Assembly: GCF_026213295.1 (NCBI RefSeq)
Contig: NC_079414.1
Span: 4,596,348 to 4,660,347, forward strand
Direction: 5' to 3'
Origin: Gadus chalcogrammus
Taxonomy: Eukaryota; Chordata; Actinopteri; Gadiformes; Gadidae
DNA length: 64,000 nt
The position numbers and the translations under genes were made by a program. How positions within the stretch are numbered: the stretch's first letter is position 1; the number at the start of each line of letters is the position of its first letter. A model generated the notes under the pieces. It was given only the letters and a program-made list of their open reading frames with translations, did no database searches and was not told where the DNA came from. Below are positions 21,221 through 39,568 of this stretch, piece after piece.

Positions 21221-23454
21221 GTGTGAAACAACAGGAGGAAGCAGACATTCAGGTGTAATATAAACGGAAACAGGATAACAAACAACCTGTGTGAACCAGA
21301 CGGGTGGCCACATGCTGGGGGCGCTGATCGTTGAGTTTGATCGTTGAACTTGACCGTGAGTTATAGTACTTTTGAGCTATCACCACAAAACGGTCCACAT
21401 TAACCAAGGGGGGTGTCCCAGTTGGGTCCACCATCAGGTTTGAGGTCCCTGGGCTACTTTGAAACAGACTTATGACTGATTGAATAATGGAGGGTCATTT
21501 TCATAATTGTATCTGTTCATAAGTCTGGCTTTTTTTAACTGAATCACAAAAGCATGAAGTATATTTTGATCAGGATGATCTATGGAGTCATTTGAATTAA
21601 CTGTTATTTTTTCCAAAAAAACCCTAATATTTCAAGGTCTTTCAGAAAAATCTATCCAGACAGACCTCATTGGTCCTTGAAGAAATAGATTTAGCATGTC
21701 AAATATGGACCAGATAAGTTAGAAATGTTTGGCCAACGGGGCAGGGGCGTTGCTGTTTTGGCATTTACAGCGCCCCATGTTGTGAAAGCAGTACCAGCAA
21801 TGCTCTGCTTATTGACATATGCGTTTTCCATATCTGTGTTTGATTTGAAATCTCCCACATATTCACATTTAACGTGGTTGATGTAAGTGTTTTGGCCTCA
21901 ATAGCTTTCCAGAATAAATAATATAATATATCTAAAAAGTATCAAATTGAAATTAAATCAAAATTAAAATAGTGCACTGGAATGAAATATGTCAAATTTC
22001 TTTGGCATTTGCTTGGTGTTAATGACTAATAGTGTAGAAGAAGGTCGCTCCCGAAAATGAGGCCAACGAATAATAGTGAGACACAGAATAACTATGGTGT
22101 GGCTTGCTTTGCAACCACACTCATGAAATACATATGATTAAACCACCTGTCTAACACACACAAGATGGGGGATGTTACAATCAAAGATCTCAGCCTCATC
22201 ACACTTTAAACTAGATAATCACATAAAACTAACAATATCCAGCAGCAGGCCCCTGTGAAGTTGCCCTAAGGGAGGGGTCTCCAGAGCTCCCAGCCTGATG
22301 TCCTCGCCCAGTAATGGTGACCAGCTCCAGGTGGTGTCAACGCTCCACTCACCAATCACATGTCCACAATACATAAACAGGGTAGAGAAAGACATCACAC
22401 CAGGCCGCAACACCCCTCTTATATAACATCAGTACCTAGAACCTGTCTTTTTCCCCCTCCAACATTACACACAAACCTGTTTCACAATCTCAAGTCAGCC
22501 ACTAACCAGTGTTCTCAACCCCTTAAAGATCATCAAACTGTGGTTCAGTATCCACGTTGACACAAAGCTCTCTGATTGTGATGGATTATATTCAGTTGAA
22601 CCACAACCGGTTGCATTTTGTGTTAAACCGACTGCTGCTTTGAACAAGACCGTGGTCACATGGAAACACATATCTGAGCCCCAATAGATGCTTTGTCCAT
22701 CGACGTCCCTGTGTCGGTTGGAGGCAGAACAAGGCAACAGCTGGTCACGGTCAGGGATCTAGTTTCACATAAGTGGTTGTGTCTACGAGGTCCAAACTCC
22801 ACTTCCTCCAGGATTATTATGCAGGTTGGTTTTTGAAGGGTCTTCAAAAATGCTAAACCCAATTTCTGATTGTTATTGAACGTAAGCAGTGCTTTCCCAT
22901 GTGTGTCATAGGCCACTGATATAAGACTGCGATCTCTAACGCTAACCAGCAAGAGGAGCACATCATGTTTAGTAAGCGTTTCGCAAGGCTCTAAAAAAAC
23001 TATAATCTTAAGAAGTATCTTAACACCTTAAAGAGGTGACGTTATCAGGAGTGATGAATGTCTGCTCGTCATTATAGCTAGATAGACAGCATGGGAGAGA
23101 AGATGGTAATCAGTGTTTCTGAAAGTGTAAGAAAAAAGAAGCAACCAAAAAATTATCTTGATTGGTAGAGTTCTGACATGCAAAAGGCGCATCTGCCTTG
23201 TCTGCCAAATGACAAGGATACATGGGAATACCAGGCATTGTGTGGAGTGTCGCTTCACACATCTTCAATGCCAGGTATTGATGTTGTGTGAAGTGTCTCT
23301 TGAATAGAATACACATTTGAATATCCTGTCCAACTATCCTCAACATTACCTGTGAAATAAAGTGATCAGACGATCTACAGTTATCTATTCTCCCCAATTA
23401 ATGATATACATATCTGCCTCAATCTATGACCTAGCCTATCACTCCTTCCTTCAA
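21221..23454. other. No gene recognised
   Basis: Unique-looking DNA. Several frames of 60-100 codons occur on both strands, but none shows domain-like composition. Confidence 0.5.
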
Positions 23455-23621
23455 TAGTGTTACAGCTTTCGCAGGGAGATTAACCCAAATTCAGAGTTCC
23501 CACTTAGATAGTGCCAAAAATAAGCCTTACTCATGATTACAAGCAAACAAACTTACAAAGGAAAAAAGTTAACTTAAATACGTGGAATCCAGTTGAACTG
23601 AATATCCTATTAAGACAAGTG

Positions 23622-23666
<45 letters not shown>

Positions 23667-24437
23667 CATGAATATGACACAAACACAAAGGGAAAACAGA
23701 TACAAGCCCTTTCTCAACCCTAACCCTAGCCCTAACCTTGTACGTGTTATTTAGAGCTTGGTCTGAGAAGAAAGTTGGAGAGAAACAGGGCTAGCCAGCC
23801 CAGGCTCAGGAACAGGGCTAAGAAGTTAAGGAACAGAGCTAGCAAGCTCAGGCTCGGGAACAGGGATAAGATGTTAAGGAACAGGTCAAGCCAGCTCAGA
23901 CTCTGGAACAGGACTGGGAAGGAGCCGGATAGAACTAGCCAGCTCAGGAACATGGCTAGCCTGCTCAGGAACATGGCTAGCTTGCTCAGGCTCAGGCTGA
24001 GTATCATGGCACGACAGGTCAGAAACAGGGCTATGTAGCTTTGGAGCCAGGCCGGGTTGCTGGGAAGCCAGGCAGGGCGGGGCAGAATAGCATGGAAGTG
24101 AAAGCCCCAATCTCACCAGAATGAAACCGATGAGGCGGTCCTGCTGCTCAAAGGTCGCCACCAGGAATGGGGCTTACTAATAGAGAAATCTCTGCTGAGT
24201 TCATTTTGTGGTCGGTTCCTTCTGTCACGGCTTGCGTGGGGAGGTCAACCCAAATGCAGAGGTCAGACTCAGGAAAGGTTTAAAAGGAAGCTGAACTTAA
24301 AAAATCAACAAAATCTTAGCAGACCGAAACAAACATATAACAAACCACAAAACGGTGAGTGAATTTAGGGAAGTTAAGTACATTTAACGCTGATGAACAG
24401 AATGACTAATTAACCAAGTTGGAAAACAAGCTAGCTA
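23455..24437. repeat. Degenerate minisatellite between two related flanks
   Basis: About 23780-24010 is an imperfect array built from GGAACAGGGCTAGCCAGCTC-like units about 27-36 bp long. It is flanked by two related phrases in the same orientation: AGGGAGATTAACCCAAATTC near 23476 and GGGGAGGTCAACCCAAATGC near 24238. The second phrase opens a repeat seen widely in teleosts, so the block may be one element with an internal tandem array, or two copies of it. Confidence 0.55.
23622..23669. repeat. (CA)n(TA)n microsatellite
   Basis: A short CA run passes into about 16 TA units, then ACATACATG. Confidence 0.95.
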
Positions 24438-25001
24438 GTGAGTAGTAGGGATTAGTCGGTCGCGACCGATTCGTTCACAACGAACGAATCCCGAACGTGA
24501 ACGACAAGAACTGGTTCCCCAAAACAAGAAGAACTGGTTCTTTGATTCTTTTTTTTTAACATAAAACAAAAATATGGTCACGTAAATAAAATATTCGAAT
24601 GAACAGAGCTTTGTCTCCCCGCAACCTTTTATCGATTGAGTCTACAACGTTCTCAAAGATTCAGCCAATGAGAGGTAGCAATGGTGTTGGCATGGCACCT
24701 GGGTAAACAAATGACAAGGTGGTACCATCGAATTTGCGCGCTTTCTCTGTCTGACGTATCTTCGGTCATACCATTCGACGTGGGGCCACTCATATATCCC
24801 CCTACATTTCCGAAAATAGACTTGACCTCCATCTGTTTATTGGATAAACGCATTTCCCAATCCCAGGAGTCTTTGCTCCTTTCTCCGTCAATTCAAGAAC
24901 AAACAAAGAAATTAAACTGCAGTTCGTATTTTTTATTTATGAATAATGAAGAATTAAATGTAAAGTAAAATACAATTATAATTATAAATCCATGAATGAC
25001 A

Positions 25002-26201
25002 CACTGGAAAAAGCCTTCTGTTGAACCAATTAAAAAAAACATGGGTAATGGTTCACATCTATATTACATAACTTGAGCCAATGACAAATATATAGCTTGC
25101 CTCAAACAATATTTCCTATGTTCATAAAAACAAAATAATACAACTTGGCACCAAGTATAATTCTATTCTTTGAATGAAGTTAATACATTTAAATCGTATG
25201 TTAAATCCTAAACAAAAAAATATTGATTCACTCCAACAATTGGTTCTCATTTAAGAAATATCTATCAGAAATAATTTGGTTTATCCAATCAAAAAGATTA
25301 CAATTTAATCAAACAATTGTTTCTCATTATTGTATACATCATCATCATTTTTTCCCGCTCGGCTCTCGCCGCTTCATGGCCTTGAGGCGCTTCTGACTGG
25401 ATTAGACATCACATCGCGACATCAGTCAGGGTTAGGTGCTTTGCCAAAGACACCTCAATACACTGCTTGGTGGAGCCGGGGATCGAACCAACAACCTTCA
25501 GATTACCAGCCAACCCTCTACCACCTGAGCTACTGCCACCACACAACATACAATATATATTAACAATCTAAATGGCAGAGTTAGACCAACTCCAGACCTC
25601 CCTCCAGACACAGACAGACTGTCCTAGCTCACAGAACCAGTGAGTCATCGTCACTCTGGTCAAGGCTAGTGCTTTCACCTCAAAAAGTCGCCAAAAGTCA
25701 CCAATAGCAGCTGAAAAAGAAGCTAGATTTGTCGCTTGTCGCTGTTTTGAAAAAAAGTCGCCAAAGGGGTCTGAAAAGTAGCTAAATATAGCGACAAAAT
25801 CGCTAAGTTGGCAACACTGCGGTTTGGTCCAGTAGTCGTAAGCGTCTTTGTATTTAATGCGCATGCGCAGGCTTGTACGTAACCTTGAAATTGTACATTT
25901 GTCTGAACAAATATTTCTAAATTGAGCTCCTAATCAAGTATAACAGTGTTTTAGGAAGAAAACAAAAAAAAATATTTGGATTGAATGACAAAATTATTAA
26001 TCAGTTGAATACACAACCTTAAAATGTTACATTTGTCAAAATGGATATTTCTTAATTGAGCTCCTAATTAAAAATATCTATATTTCACAGTATTTTGAAA
26101 TAAAAAAAAGTTATTTTAAAAATAAAACAAAAAATGTTTATTTGAATTGAATTACAAAATAATAATCAGATGAAGTACGGCTTAAAACCCTTTTTCCAGT
26201 G
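25002..26201. mobile_element. TIR element with 12-bp CACTGGAAAAAG ends
   Basis: CACTGGAAAAAG at 25002-25013 and its exact complement at 26190-26201. CA flanks both ends, but two bases are too few to prove a duplication. The interior is AT-rich with repeated AACAATTGTTTCTCATT-like words. Part of about 25680-25835 (GTCGCTAAAT and TTGGCAACACTG words) reads like the end of another common fish element. Confidence 0.6.
25340..25545 (-). mobile_element. tRNA-derived SINE
   Basis: On the minus strand the head has an A box TAGCTCAGGTGG (25532-25521) and a B box GGTTCGATCCC (25488-25478), spaced as in a tRNA. The body continues CTTTGGCAAAGCACCTAACC, as in fish SINEs, and ends in a short GAT repeat near 25340. 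The tRNA fold is not functional as a gene; the boxes would be the pol III promoter. Confidence 0.88.
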
Positions 26202-26330
26202 CATATAGAGAATAAGCAAGTGGTATAAATATTGGTGGGACGTTTGGTTATACTATATAGAATGTCTTGTCGATTTTCACGGGGGGGTAGAGCCTAGAAG
26301 TCGCATAAATTATGCTCAGGGCCGTCTCGC

Positions 26331-26346
26331 GGGGGGGGGGGGGGGG
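26331..26346. repeat. G16 run
   Basis: Sixteen consecutive G inside the hAT-like element; a second G7 lies at about 26281. Confidence 0.95.
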
Positions 26347-26492
26347 CAGACACCTGTGAGATTCCCTGTCAAATAATCTGACGTAACGAACGAATCAAAA
26401 CGAACGTATCAAACGAACAAATCGTTATAGTGAACTGAACTGAAAGAACTAGTTCCCGGAAAATAATCATTTTGCCCATCCCTAGTGAGTAG

Positions 26493-27807
26493 GGTTTGGT
26501 CAGAATGGATACAAATGGTGTGACTAATTAACGTTATGTCATGTTGATGAGGCTCCCTATTTGAGTCCCTTCCGTGAAAACATTGGTAATTTCAGGCACA
26601 TAGCATACTACAGAATCAAAAAATATATCCTTTCTGCTTTACAGCTGTAATTTCTCTGGACTCCTAAACAACCACATTTGAAGAATCATTGTTTAAGTTT
26701 TAATGAAAAGTTAAAATATAAATAATTGAAAACTTAAACATTTGAGTTCTAACTACAGTAGAAGCTACATCAATTAACCATTGGGTGAAGGTTTGATGAA
26801 ATGTTCATTCAGACAGATTACAAAGCCATTATGAGAGCAATGCAAATTTTTCTAACATTAAATCTAAAATTACATTTTATTGTAGTGCTTTATTGCTGAT
26901 ATGTTGCATATTTTTTGGGATTGCATGCAAAATGTTTCTGTCCATTATTATTTATTTGGTCTCTAGCAGATATACAAATGCAGGGGTCACAGATTTCAAG
27001 TTAGGTCAGGTCAGACTTTAAAAGTGCAGATTCAATATATTTTTCAGCGTATTGGCTGCAATTTTCATGCTTGATCAGTGTTGGGTTCTTCACCTGCAAA
27101 ACTGGTGATGCAAACACTGAAACATACGCATTTTCTACGAGCTAGCACATACGCACACATGTCGGCAGCTATTCAAACATCCAGGGGCATCTGAAGGAAG
27201 ACCTCCCTCCATATGCATGAGCACAAACTGTCTAACTGATCCTCATGTGCAACACCAAACACCCAAGCACAGACAAAAGGACAATATCTATGTCACTGTC
27301 ATTGCCATTATCCTCACTGCAAAATAATATGAAAACTACTGTGTCAACTGCACACAATTTTCTTTCTGAAAGAAGGACTTTCAAGACTTTACAATGCAGT
27401 CATCCATGTTTTTTTCCCCCAGTGCCTAAGCACTTAGCACCCAGTGCGGTGGCGAAGGACCATGTTGTTTACCTCCTGCAGGTGTGGCTGCGGAAAGGGG
27501 GAAGGCCACAAATGTAAATATTGGAGATGATTTAGAGATTCTGTGATATGCAAAACACTGAGGGAATAAATAATACAATGGAACGGAGCAAATGTGCAAT
27601 TGAGGCAGTTTTGAGCGGAAGCACGTCATTAACTGGTCCAAGACCGTGTCTCCTCATGTCACGGAGAGAGCGAGGAGCAGCGGAGGATGGGGATTTATCC
27701 TCCGCTGGAGAAATATAGAGAGGGCGAACTGAAATGGAGGAAAGGGAGTGATGGAGGGTCGGCCAGAGATAATTGAGGAAGAGTATAAGAGAGATGAGGT
27801 AGAGCAA

Positions 27808-27810
<3 letters not shown>
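26493..27810. other. No gene recognised
   Basis: Mostly AT-rich. A splice-site-like pair surrounds 27423-27481 (see findings), but no gene model is supported. Confidence 0.5.

Positions 27811-27895
<85 letters not shown>
27811..27895. repeat. (GA)42 microsatellite
   Basis: 85 bp of uninterrupted GA. Confidence 0.98.
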
Positions 27896-27898
<3 letters not shown>

Positions 27899-28303
27899 CT
27901 TCACACCTCCTCTGTGGGGTAATTGCACTATTGGAAAGGGCTCATTTAGATGGAGAGAATAATGCATATCCCCTCGCAGAAATTATTGGAAACACACACA
28001 TACACACTTGAATCGCAATCTTGCAATGATTGTTCTGTTTTTTCGTTATTTGAGCTTTGTACTAATGTAAACCAATTTCTGAAAATTTAAATTGTGTCAA
28101 ATCAATGCACGGCACCTGTATGAGTCCGTCTGTACATGTAGACCTTAATGTGTAGACCGATTCCTATTCCTATTGAGAAAAATGTAACTTAATTTATGAT
28201 AATGATAATTTTTTATCCTTGTATGTAGTTTTGATTTAAAGACTAAGTTAGAGTTTTATTGGTCCCTTAGAATTTTTCAGACGCACACACTCACTAATGC
28301 TAA

Positions 28304-28307
<4 letters not shown>
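27896..28307. other. No gene recognised
   Basis: AT-rich spacer between two microsatellites. Confidence 0.6.

Positions 28308-28398
<91 letters not shown>
28308..28398. repeat. (CA)45 microsatellite
   Basis: 91 bp of uninterrupted CA. Confidence 0.98.
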
Positions 28399-28399
<1 letters not shown>

Positions 28400-29406
28400 A
28401 CCATTGCACATCGTTTCAGAATAATTGTGTGAGGTATAATATAACAGATTATCTTCTTAAATCATTAGTGTTGGCATCGATGATTGATTTGAGATCATTT
28501 GCCTCAACAGCATGTTATGCTGAAATATTCACACAAAAATAATTACATTTTCCCCCCTAATATTCATCTGCATGCAGTTCCTCACATTTGACAAACTCTC
28601 TCATGGTGAACCTGCACCATCACACCTTGTGTAGTCGGTATGGCTGGAAGGCCTCCGTTGAAACATTGATCAATACATGTAAAGACTGCATTGCAGAAGA
28701 ACATACACGTTCATGTGGTGATTCCAAACAGATTTGTCTTCAGCTGATCTTCAAAGGAAAATGGATCTTTGCATCGCAGGAAGAATATAACAATGGAAAA
28801 GCATGTTGTACCAAATGGAAGGGCATGTGTTTCACTGTGACGTTGATAGGGGCATAACTATGGGACTTTCAAACTAGGGTGTACATTTTCTTGACCATAT
28901 CATATCCTTTACATGAGCATTTCAATGTTTTCAAAATGTTCAACCTAGTCTGGATTATATACAAATATATTTTGATTGTATTATTATAAACCCTAGCACG
29001 ATGGAACATGACAGAAATTTTAAATAACTGCTTTTTGTGAAAGTGTTTTGTGGGGAAATGAAACTATTAAAGTTAAAGTGCGGATTGGAAGGATCCAGTG
29101 AATGAAAAAGAGATGTTTACTAAAGCTCAAATGATATGTCCTACTGCATCAAACACCTCCCTGGGTAATCTAGTAGTAGCCTAGTAACGTCCACTGAATG
29201 AGATGAGTTCTAAATTGTCAAACGTTTCAGGTTTAGTGGCGCGTTGAATTGTCAATGTTCTGGGCCCGGCCCGGGCGGTCTGGTGTCTCAAGCCTTATTT
29301 TAAAAGTCCCATCCACTTTTACAGCTCATTGTTTGTAAAATGGAGCACAAAGACCCTTCCAGCAACCAGCCTTCACCCTCTGCCCTCTCTTTCTCTCTCT
29401 CTCTTT
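28399..29406. other. No gene recognised
   Basis: No coding motif. The GC palindrome GGGCCCGGCCCGGGC lies near 29261. Confidence 0.55.
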
Positions 29407-29444
29407 CACACACACACACAGACACACACACACACACACACACA

Positions 29445-29507
<63 letters not shown>

Positions 29508-29531
29508 CTACACACACACACACACACACAC
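29407..29531. repeat. Interrupted (CA)n microsatellite
   Basis: CA repeat with GA interruptions near 29420 and 29444 and an AACCTA break near 29504. Confidence 0.97.
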
Positions 29532-30318
29532 CTCCTGTGCGTCAGAAGCGCTTATCTGGCTCACAGCGAGACACAAACACAAAGAAAGGTAATCACTTGG
29601 TGGGAGTTGGTAGTAGAAAGAGAAGGGGAAAAAAAGAAGCACAACATAGCAAAACGCGACGTAAATGCTGCAGATGGGGCCATGTCGTTGGGAGGAGAGA
29701 GGACAGCGCTCCTTTCTTTCTCATTTTTCTTATCCATGGCTTCAATCTAAAAGGGAAAAAAAACAGCTAAAAGGAAGGGGTAGGCCTATAATGTTCTTTT
29801 GACCACAGGCCAGGTATTTATATACGAGCCGAGGAGCAGATGGTAGGCGGCCGATAGAACGAACAGAGTCAAAAAGGTGTGGAGAGCTGGAAGTGGCACG
29901 CTAGCACCTCAGTGCGCTACGCCCATGACATTAAGGAAGGGCTCCATTACGTTTAGGTGTGCCTGGAACCAATTCACCGTCCCCCAACACACACGTTTCC
30001 ATTGGCAAACAAAATACGCAAATTGCCATAGCCAATGAGCCGTAGTATTGTTCCACATTGGCTGGCAGTAGGGAAACATGAGGAACACATTCTCAATGAT
30101 GGTGCACTGGTACACATTAATTGAACAGCGGAATATTAATGTTGTGGGGCCCACCTGTGTTTACCCTGCGTGCCACCACACGCCTCAGCCTGAGATGTGG
30201 TGCAGAGGGTCGGGTGTGTAGGGAGGGCTGAGGTGTTACAGGACAGAGTACTCACTGAACAGCAGAGAGGAACGCAGTGCCTCAGTGTGTGCAGAGAGAC
30301 ACAGCGAGAGAAAGATAA

Positions 30319-30322
<4 letters not shown>
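29532..30322. other. No gene recognised
   Basis: Mixed-composition DNA without domain-like frames. Confidence 0.5.
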
Positions 30323-30396
<74 letters not shown>

Positions 30397-30398
30397 GG
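30323..30398. repeat. (GA)32 followed by G13
   Basis: A pure GA run passes directly into a 13-base G homopolymer. Confidence 0.97.
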
Positions 30399-30689
30399 AT
30401 CAATCTGGTTCTGGATCTGTCTAAAGTGGGCCCCCAAGGCCCATTCACCTCTCCTGGCTCCCAGGTCCCTCACTCTCTACCCTCAACCCTCACAACCCGG
30501 GCCTCCTCCTCCATCCGACCAACCTGATCATCTCCTCCTGATCTGGGGGACATTACCTTCTGCTGGTTCTAAGTGGACCGGTATTTCTGTAGGACCGCCC
30601 GGGTCTCCTTGCCTCCCTTCTTTTTCATTTGCCTACTCCATCTCTCCCACTGTCTCTCCTCCATTGATACTCGATCCACTGCCGTGTGC

Positions 30690-31080
30690 GGTCGATATTG
30701 TGCACTATCCCTCCACTCTCTTCCCGCACTCTCTCTCCCTCTTCCTCTCTCTCTATCTCCATCTCTCTCTCCCGCTCTCCCATTCTCTCTCCTCCATTGC
30801 TCTTTCTCCCTCTCCCCTCTTTTCCTTGCTCTCTCTTTCACCCCCCCCATCTTATTTTCCCTCGCACCCTCCCCGCTCTCCCATTCTCTCTCCTCCCCTC
30901 TTTTTTCTCTCTCTCCCCCTCTCCCTTTCTCTCTCCCTACTCCCATCTTCTTTTTTTCTCTCTCTCTCTCTCTCCCCCCTCTTCCTTTCTCTCTCACCCA
31001 CTCCCTCTCCCTCCCCCCCTCTCTCTCTCACTCCCCCCCTGTCTCTCTCTCCTACTCTCTCATTGCCTCTGACACATTTC
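30690..31080. repeat. Polypyrimidine (C/T) low-complexity tract
   Basis: About 390 bp of CTCTCC-type sequence. The long Leu/Ser/Pro-rich open frames in all three plus-strand frames are artefacts of the composition. Confidence 0.92.
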
Positions 31081-31653
<573 letters not shown>

Positions 31654-31935
31654 GGCAGGCAGATCATTCAATGACCATGTTCTACTCATCCAAAACATCT
31701 CAGACTCAGAGTGTCTTCCCATACTCTTCAATCGATGTTTAAGCCATGCTGTTCCTGAGACACAAAACATGACATTGATCCCTGGCCCTGCTGACAAAGA
31801 CCAGAAGCTTGCCTTGAAACAAATAAGGCAAACAGAGCACATCTGACTCCGAATAACAAGCTTTATCCCATCACTCAAAGACACACATGACAATTTCTAT
31901 CTCCCCATCGCTCTCTTTCTGTCCCTCTCTGACTA

Positions 31936-33860
<1,925 letters not shown>

Positions 33861-33868
33861 CCTACACA

Positions 33869-33902
33869 CATACACACATAAACACACACACACACACACA
33901 CA

Positions 33903-33974
<72 letters not shown>

Positions 33975-34000
33975 CTCACACACACACACACACACACACA

Positions 34001-34083
<83 letters not shown>

Positions 34084-34085
34084 CC
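33869..34085. repeat. Compound (CA)n-(CGCA)n-(CA)n
   Basis: CA, then about 18 copies of the CpG-containing tetramer CGCA (33902-33974), then CA again with one GA. Confidence 0.97.
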
Positions 34086-34149
34086 GCACACACACAAACT
34101 AACATCACTCCCCCTTCAACCCCCCCTCTCCCACCCCCCCACCCTCATA

Positions 34150-34171
34150 CACATACACACGCACACACACT

Positions 34172-34230
<59 letters not shown>
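34150..34230. repeat. (CA)n microsatellite
   Basis: CA with CGCA and TCATA interruptions. It sits 65 bp from the previous array, separated by a C-rich spacer. Confidence 0.95.
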
Positions 34231-34235
<5 letters not shown>

Positions 34236-34584
34236 CACGCGAGCGCACCGGCCTGTCTGTTTCCCAAAGTACTGTATTATTGATAGAGAGGCTGTCGGAG
34301 AGGAATGTTTTGCACTGGAGTTGAATAAAACAACACCATGAATAAATCACCAAATCAAACTGTATTTGGAATCAGGGAAAGGCCATCAACCTCTGCCGGG
34401 AACTCACTCGCTCCATCCTCGCTCTCTCTCCTTTATTCATCCTGGTCAATGGCCTCTATACTATTTCTGTCTCACCTGTTCTCTCTCGCCTTTTCCTCCT
34501 TAGCTCTTCATCAGTCCAGCCGTCCCTCAGGGTTGAAGACCAACACGGGGAACACACTGGGACACAACTCATTCACATATTAAG
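34231..34584. other. No gene recognised
   Basis: C/T-rich in the second half; no motif. Confidence 0.5.
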
Positions 34585-34805
34585 CTGGTGCTTATGATCA
34601 ACATCTCACTCTTGAAAGGTTGCTGGTTCAATCCTGGGCCTCTGCCCGCTCTGCCGAGGTTTCCCTATGCAAAGCACTGGCGTGGCGGCTGAGTGTTGGC
34701 CCACAGGGTGGTCCCGGCCGTCACGGTGTGAATGGGTGAATGGAGGGTCGAGAGTGACTGAGATCTTTGAGGGGTAGCAGGCTACAGAAGCACTGTGTCA
34801 ATACT
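34585..34805 (+). mobile_element. Degenerate tRNA-derived SINE
   Basis: The B box GGTTCAATCCT is at 34625-34635. Downstream come GTGAATGGGTGAATG and a tail near 34770 (CTTTGAGGGGTAGCAGGCTA) resembling the LINE-derived tail of fish SINEs. The A box is eroded. Confidence 0.65.
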
Positions 34806-36384
34806 TTACGTTTCTAAAAGCAGTCAGCCTATTTAACAATAGTGCTCATGAGAACTGTCTTTTACCTATTGTAAATACATAAAAACTGCTATTGCCTAAA
34901 ATACATTTTGGAAATCCTTTTAACCCAGAACAATTCTTTATCTTCATAGATACCAAAATCACTATTAAGTTTATATATATAAATAAAAATACAAAGCCCA
35001 TTGAATTTGGTAAATGAGGTACAGAGAAAGGAAGCATCTGCCACTACTGATGACTGGGTGCTGATTGGCTCCTAATGTGTGAATGTTTAAATCCCTCAAT
35101 GTGAAAGGTAGTCTTCTTGACATGATATGAATTCATCTCCTGCATGATGGCAGGACGGCAATAACCTTTGACTGTTTTATCTGTTGCCTAAATATAGCCC
35201 AGCTGAAGTGTCATAAGGCAATTTAAGGATATTTGATTATTCAGCTGAGATTTTCACCTTTAGTCTTTTCTCATTAAACTGTTTATTCATAACATCGTCT
35301 CGAGGCTTTTAATGCATTGACTGCTTGACCTGTCACCGTAATGTAATAAAGAACCTACATGTGTACGAAAACGTGGGATTGGATGTGAAGTTTGACGGAA
35401 TTTATTGGAAATTGGTTTGCAGTGGAGCATTGGATATATTGGATCTATATTTCCTTATGTATTTAGAAGAGAGCCTATTTCCTTGTATATCAAGAAGAGA
35501 GTTCATTTCTTTATCTTTCAATAAAATAGTCTATTTCCTTTTATATGATCAGGAGTCCATATGTGAATCTAAAGAATTTGTTATTATTTTACAGAATACT
35601 ATTTAATTTGTGATGCCAAAAGTCAGTCCCATTCAGTATGGGGGTCGATTTGTGCTTTTATTTTGAGCGCAAAACGTTTTGCAAACATAAATAATTATTC
35701 TGAAGGCAGAAAACTTGGTTTTAAAGATTTAACAGACAAATTATTTTTTGCAATCAATTGTACATTCATCAAAAGATCAAGACGTTATGTTTTCCAATTA
35801 AAAGGAACTATGATGTAAAAAAATAATTGCTTACAAAGTTTTGATAGAAACATAAATGTGCTTCCAGTCAGGCGGTCTCATGGTTTGCTCTAGGTGCCGT
35901 TATTTTTGCATTTAGGCCATGTATTTCTGTCTGGAGCAAAACACTTTATATTGCAAACAAAAAGTATGATTCCGAGACCAGAAGGCTGGTAGGTTTTAAG
36001 AGGCCCAAAGACTTTTGCAATCAAATATAACATAAGCAAGATCAAAAAGATATGGATTAAATTTATATATTCTATTTCAAACATAATATTGTTAACTTTT
36101 GCTTTCAGAATTATTATTTTTATTTGCAAAGCAAGGCGTTTTGCTAACTAAAAGGCACAAATCTTCCTCCATAGTTATGCTGCATTATTTAAGAACAGCG
36201 ACAATACAAGGTGACATATGTGGATAACTGCTGCATGGCTCCTCTCCCAAACGTTCCCTGCATTTACCTCCTGACTAGGATCCCACTGAAGGGATTTTAC
36301 ATGCCTGTGATATATGGCTTACTGACGTTACTTTAATCCGCCTTGGAATTAGTTTCTAAATAAATAAAATCATTGCTCATTCCA
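34806..36384. other. No gene recognised
   Basis: AT-rich intergenic-looking DNA with no coding motif or element ends. Confidence 0.55.
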
Positions 36385-36500
36385 TCACTCACTCACTCAC
36401 TCACTCACTCACTCACTCACTCACTCACTCACTCACTCACTCACTCACTCACTCACTCACTCACTCACTCACTCACTCACTCACTCACTCACTCACTCAC
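36385..36500. repeat. Perfect (TCAC)29 tetranucleotide array
   Basis: 116 bp with no interruption. Confidence 0.98.

Positions 36501-39568
<3,068 letters not shown>

Larger units (their letters stand above)
24446..26484. mobile_element. hAT-like element with 8-bp target duplication
   Basis: It starts TAGGGATTAGTCGG and ends GCCCATCCCTA. GTGAGTAG is duplicated exactly at 24438-24445 and 26485-26492. The subterminal parts carry the inverted words CGAACGAATC and GAACTGGTTC/GAACTAGTTC. No transposase is left. It hosts a further TIR element (25002-26201) and a SINE. Confidence 0.85.

Noticed and set aside
25478..25532. tRNA gene on the minus strand
   Set aside because: A and B boxes are present, but the flanking stems do not form a tRNA acceptor and the sequence continues into a SINE body.
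36385..36500. CRISPR-like regular array
   Set aside because: It is a perfect tetranucleotide microsatellite with no spacers, in a eukaryotic genome.
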